A stretch of DNA of 42,490 bases from Mycobacterium sp. E3251 (GTDB lineage: Bacteria > Actinomycetota > Actinomycetes > Mycobacteriales > Mycobacteriaceae), in assembly GCF_001666835.1 (NCBI RefSeq), contig NZ_LZJF01000003.1, positions 1 through 42,490 on the forward strand, in the 5' to 3' direction. Below the pieces are notes generated by a model. The model worked only from the letters and a program-made list of their open reading frames with translations, did no database searches and had not been told where the DNA came from. The translations under genes and the position numbers were made by a program. Below are positions 1 through 8,850 of this stretch, one piece after another (position 1 is the first letter of the stretch; every line of letters begins with the position of its first letter).

Positions 1-162
1 GGTCGCGACCGGGCCGGGATGAACGGTGTTGACCCGGATGCTCGACGGCCCGAGCTCGTTCGCGAGGGTGCGCGCCAGCCCCACCACCGCGTGCTTACTC
101 GCGGTGTACGCCGCGGAATTCGGCGTCCCGCGAAGACCGTTGGTCGAACTGATGATCACGAT
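1..162 (-). CDS. SDR family oxidoreductase, internal fragment (foldback copy)
   Basis: The minus strand is open over 54 codons and reads as the middle of a classical short-chain dehydrogenase: a beta-strand IVIISS holding the catalytic Ser, the active-site YTASK (Tyr-x3-Lys), then LARTLANELG and the RVNTVHPGPVAT strand. The last 25 residues are the same as those encoded on the plus strand from 164. The two pieces are therefore one gene split by the left foldback, and this piece supplies the catalytic residues that the plus-strand piece lacks. The N-terminal Rossmann half lies outside the window. Confidence 0.8.
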   Translation of the reverse strand, partial: MVIISSTNGLRGTPNSAAYTASKHAVVGLARTLANELGPSSIRVNTVHPGPVAT

Positions 163-238
163 GGCGCGCACCCTCGCGAACGAGCTCGGGCCGTCGAGCA
201 TCCGGGTCAACACCGTTCATCCCGGGCCGGTCGCGACC
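1..238. repeat. Left-end 77-bp foldback inverted repeat
   Basis: Bases 1-77 are the reverse complement of 162-238 with one mismatch at position 13, which is synonymous (GGC/GGG Gly) in the gene. The 84 bases between the arms are not filler: read on the minus strand they continue the same dehydrogenase gene upstream. The sequence therefore runs along the gene in one direction and turns back on itself near 162. This is best read as an inverted chimera at a contig end, not a biological repeat. Confidence 0.9.
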
Positions 239-466
239 CCGATGATCCTCAACGAGGGAACGATTCGACGCTTACGCCCGGATCTGGAGAACCCGACCGC
301 CGCGGACGCCGCGGAAGTGCTGCGGGCGCGCAACCTGCTGCCGGTGCCGTGGGTGGAGCCCGTCGACGTCGCCAATGTGGCGGTGTTCCTGGCCTCCGAG
401 GAGGCCCGCTACATCACGGGCACCCAGCTCGTCGTCGACGCCGGGCTGACGCAGAAGGCGACATGA
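164..466 (+). CDS. SDR family oxidoreductase, C-terminal fragment
   Basis: This is the C-terminal 100 residues of a short-chain dehydrogenase, from ARTLANELG through the NTVHPGPV segment to the family's closing ITGTQLVVDAG. NAD(P)-dependent oxidation or reduction is expected; the substrate is unknown. An open frame runs upstream to position 26, but those residues translate the inverted foldback copy and are artefact. The stop TGA overlaps the ATG of the next gene (ATGA), so the dehydrogenase and the following thioesterase are probably co-transcribed and translationally coupled. Confidence 0.8.
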   Translation, partial: ARTLANELGPSSIRVNTVHPGPVATPMILNEGTIRRLRPDLENPTAADAAEVLRARNLLPVPWVEPVDVANVAVFLASEEARYITGTQLVVDAGLTQKAT

Positions 467-1044
467 GCGGCGCACCGGCGTATGAAGCGCTCACCCAGTC
501 CGTTCGCCGGCTGATCGACGCCACCATCCGCACCGAGGCCGGCGCCGGTACCGTTGCGGCGGCCAAGAAGCACATCGATTGCGCGATAGAGCAATTGAGC
601 GAAAGCCTGATGCCGGGCTCGTTCGGTGTTCGCCATCCGTCCGACGACCAACCCGTGGCTTCCGGCAACGTCATGATCGGCGTACGCAACCCGCTCGCGC
701 CTCCGCTGGTCATTCACCGCGACGCCGGTGGTGCCGTGTGGACCGAGATCACCCTCGGCGCCGCCTACGAAGGGCCTCCGGGACATGTCCATGGCGGAGT
801 GTGCGCGTTGGTCCTCGACCACGTCCTGGGGGCGACCGCGCACGAACCCGGTCGACCGGCCTACACCGGCACGCTCACGCTGCGCTATGTCCGGGGGACC
901 CCGTTAGGTCTGGTGCGGGCAGAAGCGTGGGTCGAGCGCGTCGACGGTGTGAAGACCTTCGCGAAGGGACAGATCACCGATAGCCAAGGACTCACGGTCG
1001 GCGCGGAAGGCGTGTTCATCAAGCCGCGCGGTGCCGGCGACTGA
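463..1044 (+). CDS. PaaI-like hotdog-fold thioesterase
   Basis: A 193-residue protein of the PaaI/YbgC acyl-CoA thioesterase type, predicted to hydrolyse acyl-CoA thioesters in the cytosol. The last ~110 residues hold the hotdog core: the segment YEGPPGHVHGGVCALVLDHV matches the family's P-x-x-x-HGG helix, followed by GTLTLRYVRGTPLG. The first ~80 residues form an N-terminal extension, seen in other mycobacterial members. The ATG at 463 was chosen because it overlaps the dehydrogenase stop; a longer frame to position 19 is a shadow. It ends 5 bp short of the convergent P-type ATPase gene. The acyl substrate is not evident. Confidence 0.8.
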   Translation: MSGAPAYEALTQSVRRLIDATIRTEAGAGTVAAAKKHIDCAIEQLSESLMPGSFGVRHPSDDQPVASGNVMIGVRNPLAPPLVIHRDAGGAVWTEITLGAAYEGPPGHVHGGVCALVLDHVLGATAHEPGRPAYTGTLTLRYVRGTPLGLVRAEAWVERVDGVKTFAKGQITDSQGLTVGAEGVFIKPRGAGD

Positions 1045-1049
1045 TGGCC

Positions 1050-4000
1050 TCACGGGCTATCGGTGACGGCCTCCGCCGAAATCCGATGCTGGTATCGGTC
1101 CACCAACTTCAGTGCGCGGGCGGCCTTGGCGGGAGCCGCGAGGACCGCGGTATGCGGCGCCCGGGATGCGTTGTGCCGCGGTGCTGATGGGGTGGACTGT
1201 GCGGGCTCGTCGAGCTCGGAATCATCGGTGAGCGGTGGCTCTTCGCTCCGGCGGCCCGGCCGCAACCGGTTCGCGGCGGCCACGGCGAGGACGGCGGCCG
1301 TGGCGGTGCCCAGCCCCTGCGCCCAGCCCAGGGGGCCGACCGGCGTGCACCCCAGGAGTTGGCTGATCCCCGGGGTGCTGATCATCGCGGTGAATGCCGC
1401 GAAGGACCCGGCGGCGGTGAGCAGCACCAGGGGCGCGTGCGAGTCGACCACGGTCTGGCCCAGCTCGACCGCGACCAACGAGATCAGCGCGACGGTGGAG
1501 GCCCGCGCCGGTAGCCCGGTGACCGAGGCCATCGCCCAGGCGGTCGTGGCGGCGGTGGCGGTGAGCGCTCCGCGTGCGGCCACCGTCCGGCGTAGCGCGC
1601 GTTCGTCGATGCCGCGCCCGACGCGTTCCACCCGCCCCGCCGGGGCGCTGACGGCGACCGCGGTCGCGGGCAACGCGTCGGTGAGCATGTTGATCAGCAG
1701 CAACTGCCGGGTGTTCAGCGGCGAGGTCCCGGTGAGCGCAGTGCCGATGACCGAGAAAATCACCTCGCCGGCGTTGCCGCCGAGCAGGCCCGCGACGGCC
1801 GCCTGGACGCCGCGCCACAGTCGGCGTCCCTCGTCGATGGCGGCCACCAGCGTCTCGATGCGTCCGTCGGTCAGGACCAGGTCGGCGGTCGTGTGGGCGG
1901 AGTCGCTGCCGCGGGCGACCACACCGACGCCGACGCTTGCCGCCCGGATCGCGGCGGCGTCGTTGGCGCCGTCGCCGACCATGGCGCACACCCGCCCGGT
2001 GCGCTCGAGCGTCTGGACGACCTGCACCTTGTTCTCCGGTGACATCCGGGCGAAGATCAACCGCTCGGAGACCGCCCGCTGCTGATCGTGGCGTGACAGC
2101 GCGTTCCATTCCGACCCGGTGATCACCTGGTCGGCGTTCACCGACACCCCGAGTTCGCGGGCGATCGCGGTCGCGGTGACGGGGTGGTCGCCGGTGATCA
2201 GCCGGATGGCCACGCCCCGCTGGGCGAGGCCCGCCAGCAACTGCGGCGCCTGAGGGCGCGGGGTGTCCGAGAGGCCCAGGAACCCGGTGAGCGTCAATCC
2301 CGTCTCGCACAGTCCGGTGATGCGGTCGGGGTCTTTTCGCAACGCTCGCGCCTGTGCCGCGCTCAGGCGGCGCTGGGCCACCGCGATGGTCCGCAGCCCC
2401 GCCGTCGTGAGGGCCGCGACAGCGTCGTCCACGTCCCGGCCCGCCTCCCGGCACGCCGCCAGGACCACTTCCGGGGCGCCTTTGACGGACAATTGCGTGC
2501 CCGTCACCGAGGCCGAGAACGCCCTGCCGGACCGGAACGGCAGGTGCGCGTCGGGCTCGGGTCGTGGACCGGATCCGGCTGCCGCGTCCGCCGCCTTGAC
2601 GATGGCTTCGTCGGTGGCGTGGACGTGCGGATTGCCGTCGTCGGCCGGCGCGGCCTGGGCCGCGCACCGCAGGACGTCGTCGTGGGAATGTCCCTCCGCC
2701 GGGCGCACCTCGGCGACGCGGAGACGGTTCTCGCTCAGCGTTCCGGTCTTGTCGAAGCAGACCACCTCGACGCGACCCAGCGCCTCGGCCGCGCGCGGCA
2801 CCCGCACCAGCGCCCCGCATTCGCCCAGCCGCTGGGCCGACGCGGATTGGGCGAGCGTGGCCATCAGGGGCATGCCCTCCGGAACGGCCGCCACGGCGAC
2901 GGCGATGGCGCTGCCGAGGGCTTGGCGCAGGCCGCCGGCGCGCAGCAGGCCGAGCGCTCCGACCAGGACGCCGCCGCCCGCGCTGAACGGGAACGCGCGG
3001 CTCATCAGCTGGCTGAGTTGATGGTGCAGGCCGACGGTCGGCAGCTCGCCGGACGCCAGTTCGGCCGCGCGTCGGCTCTGGGTATCGGCCCCGACGGCGG
3101 TGACCAGCGCGACCGCGGTGCCGGCCACCACGGTGGTGCCGGCGTAGATCATGCAGCGGCGCTCGGCCAGTTCGGCCCCGGGCGTGGCCTCGACCTGCTT
3201 CTGGACCGACAGGGATTCACCGGTCAGCGATGATTCGTCGACCTCAAGGTCGTGCGACTCGATCACCCGAGCGTCGGCGGGCACCACCTCGTCGCTGCGT
3301 ACTTCGATCAGGTCGCCGGGCCGCAGCTGCTCGATGACGACTTCTCGGTAGCCGCGCGCGCCGTCGGGCCCCTGGGTGAGGACGCGGGCCGGCGGGGTCT
3401 GCTGTGCGAGCAGGCGGTTCAGCCGATTCTCGGCCCGAAGCTGTTGGGCCGTCGACAGCAGCGCGTTCCCGGTCAGCACGGTGCCGACCAGTACCGCGTC
3501 GGTCGGTGACCCCAGCACCGCGGTGGCCGCCGAGCACAACCCGAGGATCGGCGTCAACGGGTCACCGGTCAGCTCGGCGACGGCGGCCCTGGCGAACTCC
3601 CACGCCGCGGCGGGCAACCGTGTGCTGTCTCGTTCGGAATCCGTTGCGGCGGAGGGCTCGTCGGGGTCACGCAGCGCGGCCAGCAGTTCACCGACCCGCT
3701 CTGCCGACATCGCGTGCCACTCGAACGCCGGGGCCGGCCGGGGGACGGGTGTGCGAATTGTGCCGAGCGCCAACAGGTATCCCGACAGCAGCCCCGCGAC
3801 GGCACCGATGGTCACCGGGCCGGGGCCGCGCAACCTGCGCACCCCGGGCACCATGAACAACGCGCCCAGCGTCGATGCGCCCACCGAGATGGCGATGCTC
3901 TGCTGGCTCGCCCTCCTGGCCGCCGGTAACGCGTGCAGCACGCGCCACGCCCCGGCCAGGTCGTCGAGCATCAGGTCGGCGGTCCAGGGCGGCGGGGCGT

Positions 4001-5522
4001 CCGGGTCCGGCCTGATGCCCAGCGCCACGTCGGCCCCGGAAAGGGCTTGCGCGCCAAAGGATGAAAGAACCGCGACGGTGTGCCCATCCCGTTGCAGCAC
4101 GGACACCGCATCGGCGAGCGCGCCGTCGACGTCGCCGGCGTCGACCGGGTGGACGTCGTCGAACGCGGGGCGCAGGTCACCGAGCAGGTCGGTGTCAACG
4201 GACACCAGGCGCACGCCAGAGTCGCGCGCGCGGGCGATCAGCGCCGACGCCAGAGGGTGCGGGGCCGGGGCGATGAGCGCCTCGACCGCATCGCCGCCAA
4301 CTGCGTTGTCCTGGGATGTGGAGGGAATCGAGTGCCAGCCGGGGAGCGGGCCTTCGTCGAGCAGCTCCTGTGCGTGGGCCCAGGCCGCCGGCATGTCATC
4401 GTCGCGGGCGCCGCGGACGCTGACCACCCGCATCTGAGCGCCACACAGCACGCGCGGATCGATCAGCAGGGCATCGACCTTGTCGAGTCGGCGCAGACTT
4501 TCCGGCCGCAGCACCAGCACCGCGTGACGGTCTGCCAGGCCGCGGCCGAGCGTGGCTGCGAACGCCTCGTGCGTCGTGCGCATCGCCTTCGGCGAGGCCG
4601 CCAGCGCGGCGTTCGACGCCATGGTGACGTTGCGGGTGAGGGCCCCGGTCAGGCCGACGCCGATCATCTGCACCCACGCCACGCGGTTCCCATGACGTTC
4701 GATCGGGCCGGCCGGTGCGGGAACCGGGCGCGGTGAACCGTGCGCCTCCGAGGAGTCGGCATGCCGGGCCAATTCCGGCTCATAACGGGCCCACGCCCTT
4801 GCCGCGGCGCGGCTTTCGGCGGCCTTGAAAGCGTGCATCGCCACGTCGACCGAGAGCTTCGCCGGCGACAGCGTGACGACATGCGCGGCGGTGCCGAACA
4901 TCGATAACGCGGTATCCGTTGCGCCGGGGCCGATTCCGCCCTCGAGCAAGCGACGCAGCCACGGTTGATGATTCGCGATCGCGGACGCCGCCTCGACGGC
5001 GATCGGCGCCGCCGGCAACCGCAACGCGCGCCCCGCAACCGCGACCGCGAACCCGGCGGCGTTGACGGCCACCATCGCGCCGCGGGTGGCCAACAACAGG
5101 CCGTCGCCGGGGAGGCTGCCGCCGCGCGTGGAATCGGCTGCACCGTAACCTTTTTCAACATTGTCGAGCGCGGAGCAGAGCGCATTGAGGGACGCTTCGC
5201 CGTCGTCGACCTCGACAACCACGCGCGACAGCGGACGGTTCAGGCTGACCCTCGTGACGCCTGGTTGGGCCCGCAGCGCGTCGACGGCGGCGCGGCCGCG
5301 TTCCGCCCCGCCCGTGCCGTCGAGGCCGCGCACCTCGATCCACAGGCGGCCGTCGCCGTGCCCGCATCGCCGGGTCAGGGTGGAACGGGACACCTCGCCG
5401 GAGAGCACCTGTGCGCCCACCCGGACCGGCAGCGCGACAACATCGAGACCGGCGGTGGCCAACCGGCCGACGGCGTCGCCGAGCCCCGCAGACATCACCC
5501 GCAGCGCCGAAAGCTGTCGCAC
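1050..5522 (-). CDS. ctpI: CtpI-like cation-transporting P-type ATPase
   Basis: A very long P-type ATPase (1490 aa) resembling mycobacterial CtpI; most P-type ATPases have 700-1000 residues. The extra length is an N-terminal region of about 600 residues with hydrophobic stretches. The C-terminal half has the full machinery: TGES actuator motif near residue 768, membrane motif PEGMP, phosphorylation site DKTGT near 924, and the hinge GDGANDAAAI near 1184, then a C-terminal membrane block. PEGMP rather than CPC/CPx argues against a P1B heavy-metal pump and for a P2-like cation pump; the ion is unknown. The start is GTG at 5522, six bases after AAAGGGG; the TTG at 5528 abuts that ribosome-binding site and is less likely. 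Confidence 0.88.
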   Translation of the reverse strand: MRQLSALRVMSAGLGDAVGRLATAGLDVVALPVRVGAQVLSGEVSRSTLTRRCGHGDGRLWIEVRGLDGTGGAERGRAAVDALRAQPGVTRVSLNRPLSRVVVEVDDGEASLNALCSALDNVEKGYGAADSTRGGSLPGDGLLLATRGAMVAVNAAGFAVAVAGRALRLPAAPIAVEAASAIANHQPWLRRLLEGGIGPGATDTALSMFGTAAHVVTLSPAKLSVDVAMHAFKAAESRAAARAWARYEPELARHADSSEAHGSPRPVPAPAGPIERHGNRVAWVQMIGVGLTGALTRNVTMASNAALAASPKAMRTTHEAFAATLGRGLADRHAVLVLRPESLRRLDKVDALLIDPRVLCGAQMRVVSVRGARDDDMPAAWAHAQELLDEGPLPGWHSIPSTSQDNAVGGDAVEALIAPAPHPLASALIARARDSGVRLVSVDTDLLGDLRPAFDDVHPVDAGDVDGALADAVSVLQRDGHTVAVLSSFGAQALSGADVALGIRPDPDAPPPWTADLMLDDLAGAWRVLHALPAARRASQQSIAISVGASTLGALFMVPGVRRLRGPGPVTIGAVAGLLSGYLLALGTIRTPVPRPAPAFEWHAMSAERVGELLAALRDPDEPSAATDSERDSTRLPAAAWEFARAAVAELTGDPLTPILGLCSAATAVLGSPTDAVLVGTVLTGNALLSTAQQLRAENRLNRLLAQQTPPARVLTQGPDGARGYREVVIEQLRPGDLIEVRSDEVVPADARVIESHDLEVDESSLTGESLSVQKQVEATPGAELAERRCMIYAGTTVVAGTAVALVTAVGADTQSRRAAELASGELPTVGLHHQLSQLMSRAFPFSAGGGVLVGALGLLRAGGLRQALGSAIAVAVAAVPEGMPLMATLAQSASAQRLGECGALVRVPRAAEALGRVEVVCFDKTGTLSENRLRVAEVRPAEGHSHDDVLRCAAQAAPADDGNPHVHATDEAIVKAADAAAGSGPRPEPDAHLPFRSGRAFSASVTGTQLSVKGAPEVVLAACREAGRDVDDAVAALTTAGLRTIAVAQRRLSAAQARALRKDPDRITGLCETGLTLTGFLGLSDTPRPQAPQLLAGLAQRGVAIRLITGDHPVTATAIARELGVSVNADQVITGSEWNALSRHDQQRAVSERLIFARMSPENKVQVVQTLERTGRVCAMVGDGANDAAAIRAASVGVGVVARGSDSAHTTADLVLTDGRIETLVAAIDEGRRLWRGVQAAVAGLLGGNAGEVIFSVIGTALTGTSPLNTRQLLLINMLTDALPATAVAVSAPAGRVERVGRGIDERALRRTVAARGALTATAATTAWAMASVTGLPARASTVALISLVAVELGQTVVDSHAPLVLLTAAGSFAAFTAMISTPGISQLLGCTPVGPLGWAQGLGTATAAVLAVAAANRLRPGRRSEEPPLTDDSELDEPAQSTPSAPRHNASRAPHTAVLAAPAKAARALKLVDRYQHRISAEAVTDSP

Positions 5523-5528
5523 GCGCAA

Positions 5529-5877
5529 CCCCTTTCACGCACATGACGAATGGTGGCTTCGCGGTTTTCCCGCGAGGGAGGCCGCCGACGACGCTGGCCG
5601 CGACCGCAAACCCGACCAACCTAACCCGAGGTCAAGGGCCCAGCAACTTGAGAACGGCGCACGTAAAGAACATGTAAAAAGTGATCGCGGCTGTTAGGGG
5701 CCCTCGATCAAAATCTTCGGGTCGGCTGATTCATGGATTGAGCAAACCCAAATGGGCCGTTGTGGTTATGGCCCGCCCGGGTCGAACCCGGTCAGCCCTC
5801 GAAGCGCAGGCCGGCCGTCCTAACGTGTGGGGATCGATAATGGTCCGCTGCCGCGATTCCGACGATGAGGAGCAATC
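5529..5877. other. Intergenic region between ctpI and the SnoaL-like gene
   Basis: This 349-bp divergent spacer must carry promoters for both flanking genes. It is less GC-rich than the coding parts around 5655-5720. A compact hairpin, CCGGGT-CGA-ACCCGG, lies at 5777-5791; it has no T-run, so it is not a convincing terminator. Short open frames here have no coding signature. No RNA gene was recognised. Confidence 0.5.
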
Positions 5878-6372
5878 ATGAGCGACATCGACGAGCTGTC
5901 CGCGCGGCTGCGCCGGCTCGAGGACGAGCGCGATATCGCGCGGCTGATCGCCTCATACGGTCCGGCGGTCGACGCCGGGGATGCCGATGCGGCGGCGCGG
6001 TTGTGGGCACACGACGGAATCTACGACGTCGACGGCTGGCGCATGGAGGGCCGGGCGGACGTGCACGCCATGGTGAGCTCGTCGGCCCACCAGAACCTGG
6101 TGGCCAAGGGCTGCGGCCATTTCCTCGGGCCCTGCGTCGTCACGGTCACCGGCGACTCGGCGGTGGCGGTGTGTGAGTCCTTGGTGCTGGTTCGCGACGG
6201 TGACGGATATCGCGTATGGCGTTGCGCCGCAAATCATTTCACGCTGCAGCGGATAGACGGTCAATGGCGGATCGGCGTGCGCACCACCCGTGTCCTGAAC
6301 GGCAATCCCGCCGCCCACGCGCTGCTCACCGCGGGCCTGACGGGGCTGGCCGAGCCCGACGGCGATCGCTAG
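5878..6372 (+). CDS. SnoaL-like (NTF2-fold) protein
   Basis: A 164-residue protein of the SnoaL/NTF2-like superfamily, a cone-shaped fold used by polyketide cyclases, ketosteroid-isomerase-like enzymes and dehydratases. The opening LRRLEDERDIARLIASYGPAVDAGDADA and the following LWAHDGIYDVDGW are typical of the SnoaL_4 group. The C-terminal part forms the expected strands (VVTVTGDSAVAVCESLVLV, YRVWRCAANHFTLQRIDGQWRIG). It starts at ATG 5878 with GAGGAG seven to eight bases upstream. It converges on the neighbouring hydrolase and overlaps it by 4 bp. Activity and substrate cannot be assigned. Confidence 0.8.
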   Translation: MSDIDELSARLRRLEDERDIARLIASYGPAVDAGDADAAARLWAHDGIYDVDGWRMEGRADVHAMVSSSAHQNLVAKGCGHFLGPCVVTVTGDSAVAVCESLVLVRDGDGYRVWRCAANHFTLQRIDGQWRIGVRTTRVLNGNPAAHALLTAGLTGLAEPDGDR

Positions 6373-7232
6373 CCCCGGGACAGGAACGCCAGCACCGTGC
6401 TCTCGAAGGCCTCGCGGGCCTCGATCATCGCCCAGTGCCCGGAGTTGGGGAAGATGTGCAGCTCCGCATTGGGGATGGTGCGCATCGGGATGAGCGCCAT
6501 GTCGGGCGGGCTCACCCGGTCGTCGCGTCCCCACGTCAGCAGGGTCGGCGCGGTCAGTTTGTGCATGACGGCCCAGGGCAGCGGGCGGTCGGAGGCGGCC
6601 ATCGCCGCGTTCATGGCGGAGAAGGCCGCCTTCCCGTACATCCGGCGCGCGGCGGCCAACGTGTCCGGGTCGGTGGCGAGCCCCCAGCGTTCCTCGACGA
6701 GTTCCTCGGTGATCAGCGCCTGGTCGTAGACCATCGACTTGAGCCAGTCCACCAGCCGCTGGCGCGTGGGGTCCTCAACGAACTCCTGCAGCAGCCGGAT
6801 GCCCTCGCTGGGGCTGGGGCTGAAGATGTTGGTCCCGATGCCGCCGATGGTCACCAACCGGCCGACGCGGTCGGGGTTATGGGTGGCGAAGTTGATGCCG
6901 ACGCCGCCACCCATCGAGTTCCCGACGATGTGCACCCGCTGGACAGCGAGCGCTTCCAGGAACGGGGAGACGGTGCCGAACGCGGTGACCATCGGGTGGC
7001 CGCCGAAATCGTCACTGACGCCGAACCCGGGAAACTCCAGGATCAGGCAGCGGAACCGCTCGGCGAAAGCGGGCAGGATGCCGCGGAAGTTGCGCCACCC
7101 CGTGACGCCCGGTCCCGACCCGTGCAGGAACAGCAACACCGGAGCGGATTCCGGGCCGCAGTCGTAGTAGCGCAAAGCGCCCTTGGGAGTGCTGATTTCG
7201 CGCAGGTCCTGCTGCGTAACGGTGTTTGCCAC
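6369..7232 (-). CDS. Alpha/beta hydrolase, meta-cleavage-product type
   Basis: An alpha/beta hydrolase of about 287 aa that resembles C-C bond hydrolases of ring-cleavage pathways such as HsaD and BphD. It has the oxyanion motif HGSGPGVTGW near residue 37, the nucleophile elbow GNSMGGG (Ser106), the acid WGRDDRVSP and the C-terminal NSGHWAMIE with the catalytic His. HGxGPG and GNSxGGG are characteristic of this subfamily. It lies 18-27 bp downstream of the WS/DGAT gene on the same strand, so the two are probably co-transcribed. The start at GTG 7232 has AAGG nine bases upstream; GTG 7241 is possible but overlaps that site. No ring-cleavage dioxygenase is in the window, so the substrate is open. 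Confidence 0.82.
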   Translation of the reverse strand: MANTVTQQDLREISTPKGALRYYDCGPESAPVLLFLHGSGPGVTGWRNFRGILPAFAERFRCLILEFPGFGVSDDFGGHPMVTAFGTVSPFLEALAVQRVHIVGNSMGGGVGINFATHNPDRVGRLVTIGGIGTNIFSPSPSEGIRLLQEFVEDPTRQRLVDWLKSMVYDQALITEELVEERWGLATDPDTLAAARRMYGKAAFSAMNAAMAASDRPLPWAVMHKLTAPTLLTWGRDDRVSPPDMALIPMRTIPNAELHIFPNSGHWAMIEAREAFESTVLAFLSRG

Positions 7233-7259
7233 GGGTGCCACCTTGCCATGCCGTGGCGG

Positions 7260-8651
7260 TCAGCTCTGCTGGTGGCTCGATTCGCTGCAATTCAGCAGCT
7301 CTTTGAGCGCCGCCGGAAACGTGTCGGCGAGGTCCCAGAGATCGCCAACCAGGTCGGGGCAGGAGATGAGGCCGACGCCGAGCCGGCCGTTGAGGGACAT
7401 GACGGTGATGTTGAGGCCCGCGCCGGCGATGATCGGGCCGAGCGGATACATGGCGTCGACCCGGCAGCCCATGAAGTAGAGCTGTTCCTGCGGCCCGGGC
7501 ACGTTGGACAGCACCAGGTTGTGCGGCGGCTTGTCGGGCAACGGGATACGGGGCAGCAGCTTCATCGCCGCGCCGAACATGGTCTGGCCTGCCACCTGCG
7601 TCCAGTCCTGCAGCAGGCTGGACCCCATGGCGGCGGCGTGGTCCTTGGCCGCCGCGTTGCGCTCCGCGATGCTGGTCAGCCGCTCGGCCGGATCGTCGAT
7701 GTGGGTTTCGAGGCGGCAGAGCATCCAGGTGGTCTGGTTGCGGCCCGGCCGGTCGGATTTGCCTCGCACCGAAACCGGCACGCTGGCCACCATCGGGCTG
7801 TCCGATAGTTCGTTGCGGTCCAGGAAGAACTGTCGCAGTGCCCCGGCGCACAGCGCCGTCACCACGTCGTTGATGGTGACTCCAAACCTGTTTTTGACCT
7901 TCTTGACGTCCTCGAGGTCAAGCGACGTGAACGCGACGTTGCGGCGCCGGGTGAACGGACCGTTGAACGCCGTGGGCGGTGCGGCGAATGGGGCGGCCAT
8001 CGTGTGGCCGCCGCCGCGGGCGCGGAGAATCGTCTGCGCCAATGTCAGGGCGGTTGCCGGCACCACTTTGGCCAGGCGCCAGGGCCGCAGCCCGGCCCCG
8101 ATGAGGCCGGATGCCGCGATCTGAAGGGGATGTGCCGCGCCCGCCCGGGCGGCGGGTTCCGGGGGCGGAGCGTCCGGCTCGGTGCTGCACAACTGGGCCA
8201 ACAGGTTCGCTCCGCCGATCCCGTCGACGACGGCGTGGTGGGCCTTCAGGACGACCGACAGCGCGCCGCCCTGCAGACCCTCGATCACCCACATCTCCCA
8301 CAGCGGCCTATCGCGATCCAGCGCCAGCCCGGCGACGTGTCCGCAGATCTCCGCTAACTCCCGGGATCCCCCCGGCGCCGGGAGGGCAACCCGATGCAGG
8401 TGCCGCGCCAGGTCGAAACGGTCGTCGTCCACCCACACCGGGTGGTCGAAGTTCAGCTGGTTGTCGGCCAGCTTGAGACGGAATTCGGGCACCGCGTCCA
8501 CCCGCGCTGACAGCGCCTCGCGAAATTGGCCGAAGGTGTAGCCGCCCGGCATGTCACCGGGGTCCAACTCCAGCACGCAGCAAACATTCAACGGCTGCGT
8601 CGGCGATTCCAGGTACAGAAAGAACGCGTCTAATCCACTGAGTCGCTGCAT
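7260..8651 (-). CDS. Wax ester synthase/diacylglycerol acyltransferase (WS/DGAT)
   Basis: A 463-residue WS/DGAT family acyltransferase, which transfers acyl groups from acyl-CoA to diacylglycerol or long-chain alcohols; mycobacteria have many paralogues (Tgs proteins) for storage lipid. The N-terminus MQRLSGLDAFFLYLE is typical, and the catalytic HHxxxDG is present as HHAVVDG (His138, His139, Asp143). The C-terminal domain carries the NLVLSNVPGP segment, a strong family marker. The ATG at 8651 matches family N-termini; an in-frame ATG at 8678 adds nine residues but sits inside a 28-bp palindrome that is probably an operator. Acyl and alcohol preference cannot be read from the sequence. Confidence 0.88.
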   Translation of the reverse strand: MQRLSGLDAFFLYLESPTQPLNVCCVLELDPGDMPGGYTFGQFREALSARVDAVPEFRLKLADNQLNFDHPVWVDDDRFDLARHLHRVALPAPGGSRELAEICGHVAGLALDRDRPLWEMWVIEGLQGGALSVVLKAHHAVVDGIGGANLLAQLCSTEPDAPPPEPAARAGAAHPLQIAASGLIGAGLRPWRLAKVVPATALTLAQTILRARGGGHTMAAPFAAPPTAFNGPFTRRRNVAFTSLDLEDVKKVKNRFGVTINDVVTALCAGALRQFFLDRNELSDSPMVASVPVSVRGKSDRPGRNQTTWMLCRLETHIDDPAERLTSIAERNAAAKDHAAAMGSSLLQDWTQVAGQTMFGAAMKLLPRIPLPDKPPHNLVLSNVPGPQEQLYFMGCRVDAMYPLGPIIAGAGLNITVMSLNGRLGVGLISCPDLVGDLWDLADTFPAALKELLNCSESSHQQS

Positions 8652-8677
8652 TTTCGCTCGTCTCGATTGTGCGGCCA

Positions 8678-8705
8678 TGACCGCTGGTCACGTGACCTGC
8701 GGTCA
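8678..8705. promoter_or_regulatory. 28-bp near-perfect palindrome, putative operator
   Basis: Thirteen of fourteen base pairs are symmetric around a central CACGTG; each half reads TGACCGCtGGTCAC, with the single asymmetry at the eighth base. Each half also holds the inverted pentamers TGACC and GGTCA, so two dimers could bind. It lies 27-54 bp upstream of the WS/DGAT start at 8651, the position expected for a repressor site. No regulator gene is adjacent. Confidence 0.6.
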
Positions 8706-8850
8706 GCCCCGGGCCCAACGGGGGAACGCAATCACGGTTGACGGCGATCTCTAGGTCTAGTTTCTATCTGTAGCCGTTGAGCGCCCAGCGGCAAACATTC
8801 GAGCGAGACATTTAACGAAATCGCCACCGACGTTCATCTCGGCGCTGGGC

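Noticed and set aside
5770..5800. tRNA-like T-arm (GGTTCGACC) on the minus strand
   Set aside because: The 5-bp T-stem does not pair correctly around a 7-base loop and no acceptor, D or anticodon arm can be built; it is a simple hairpin.
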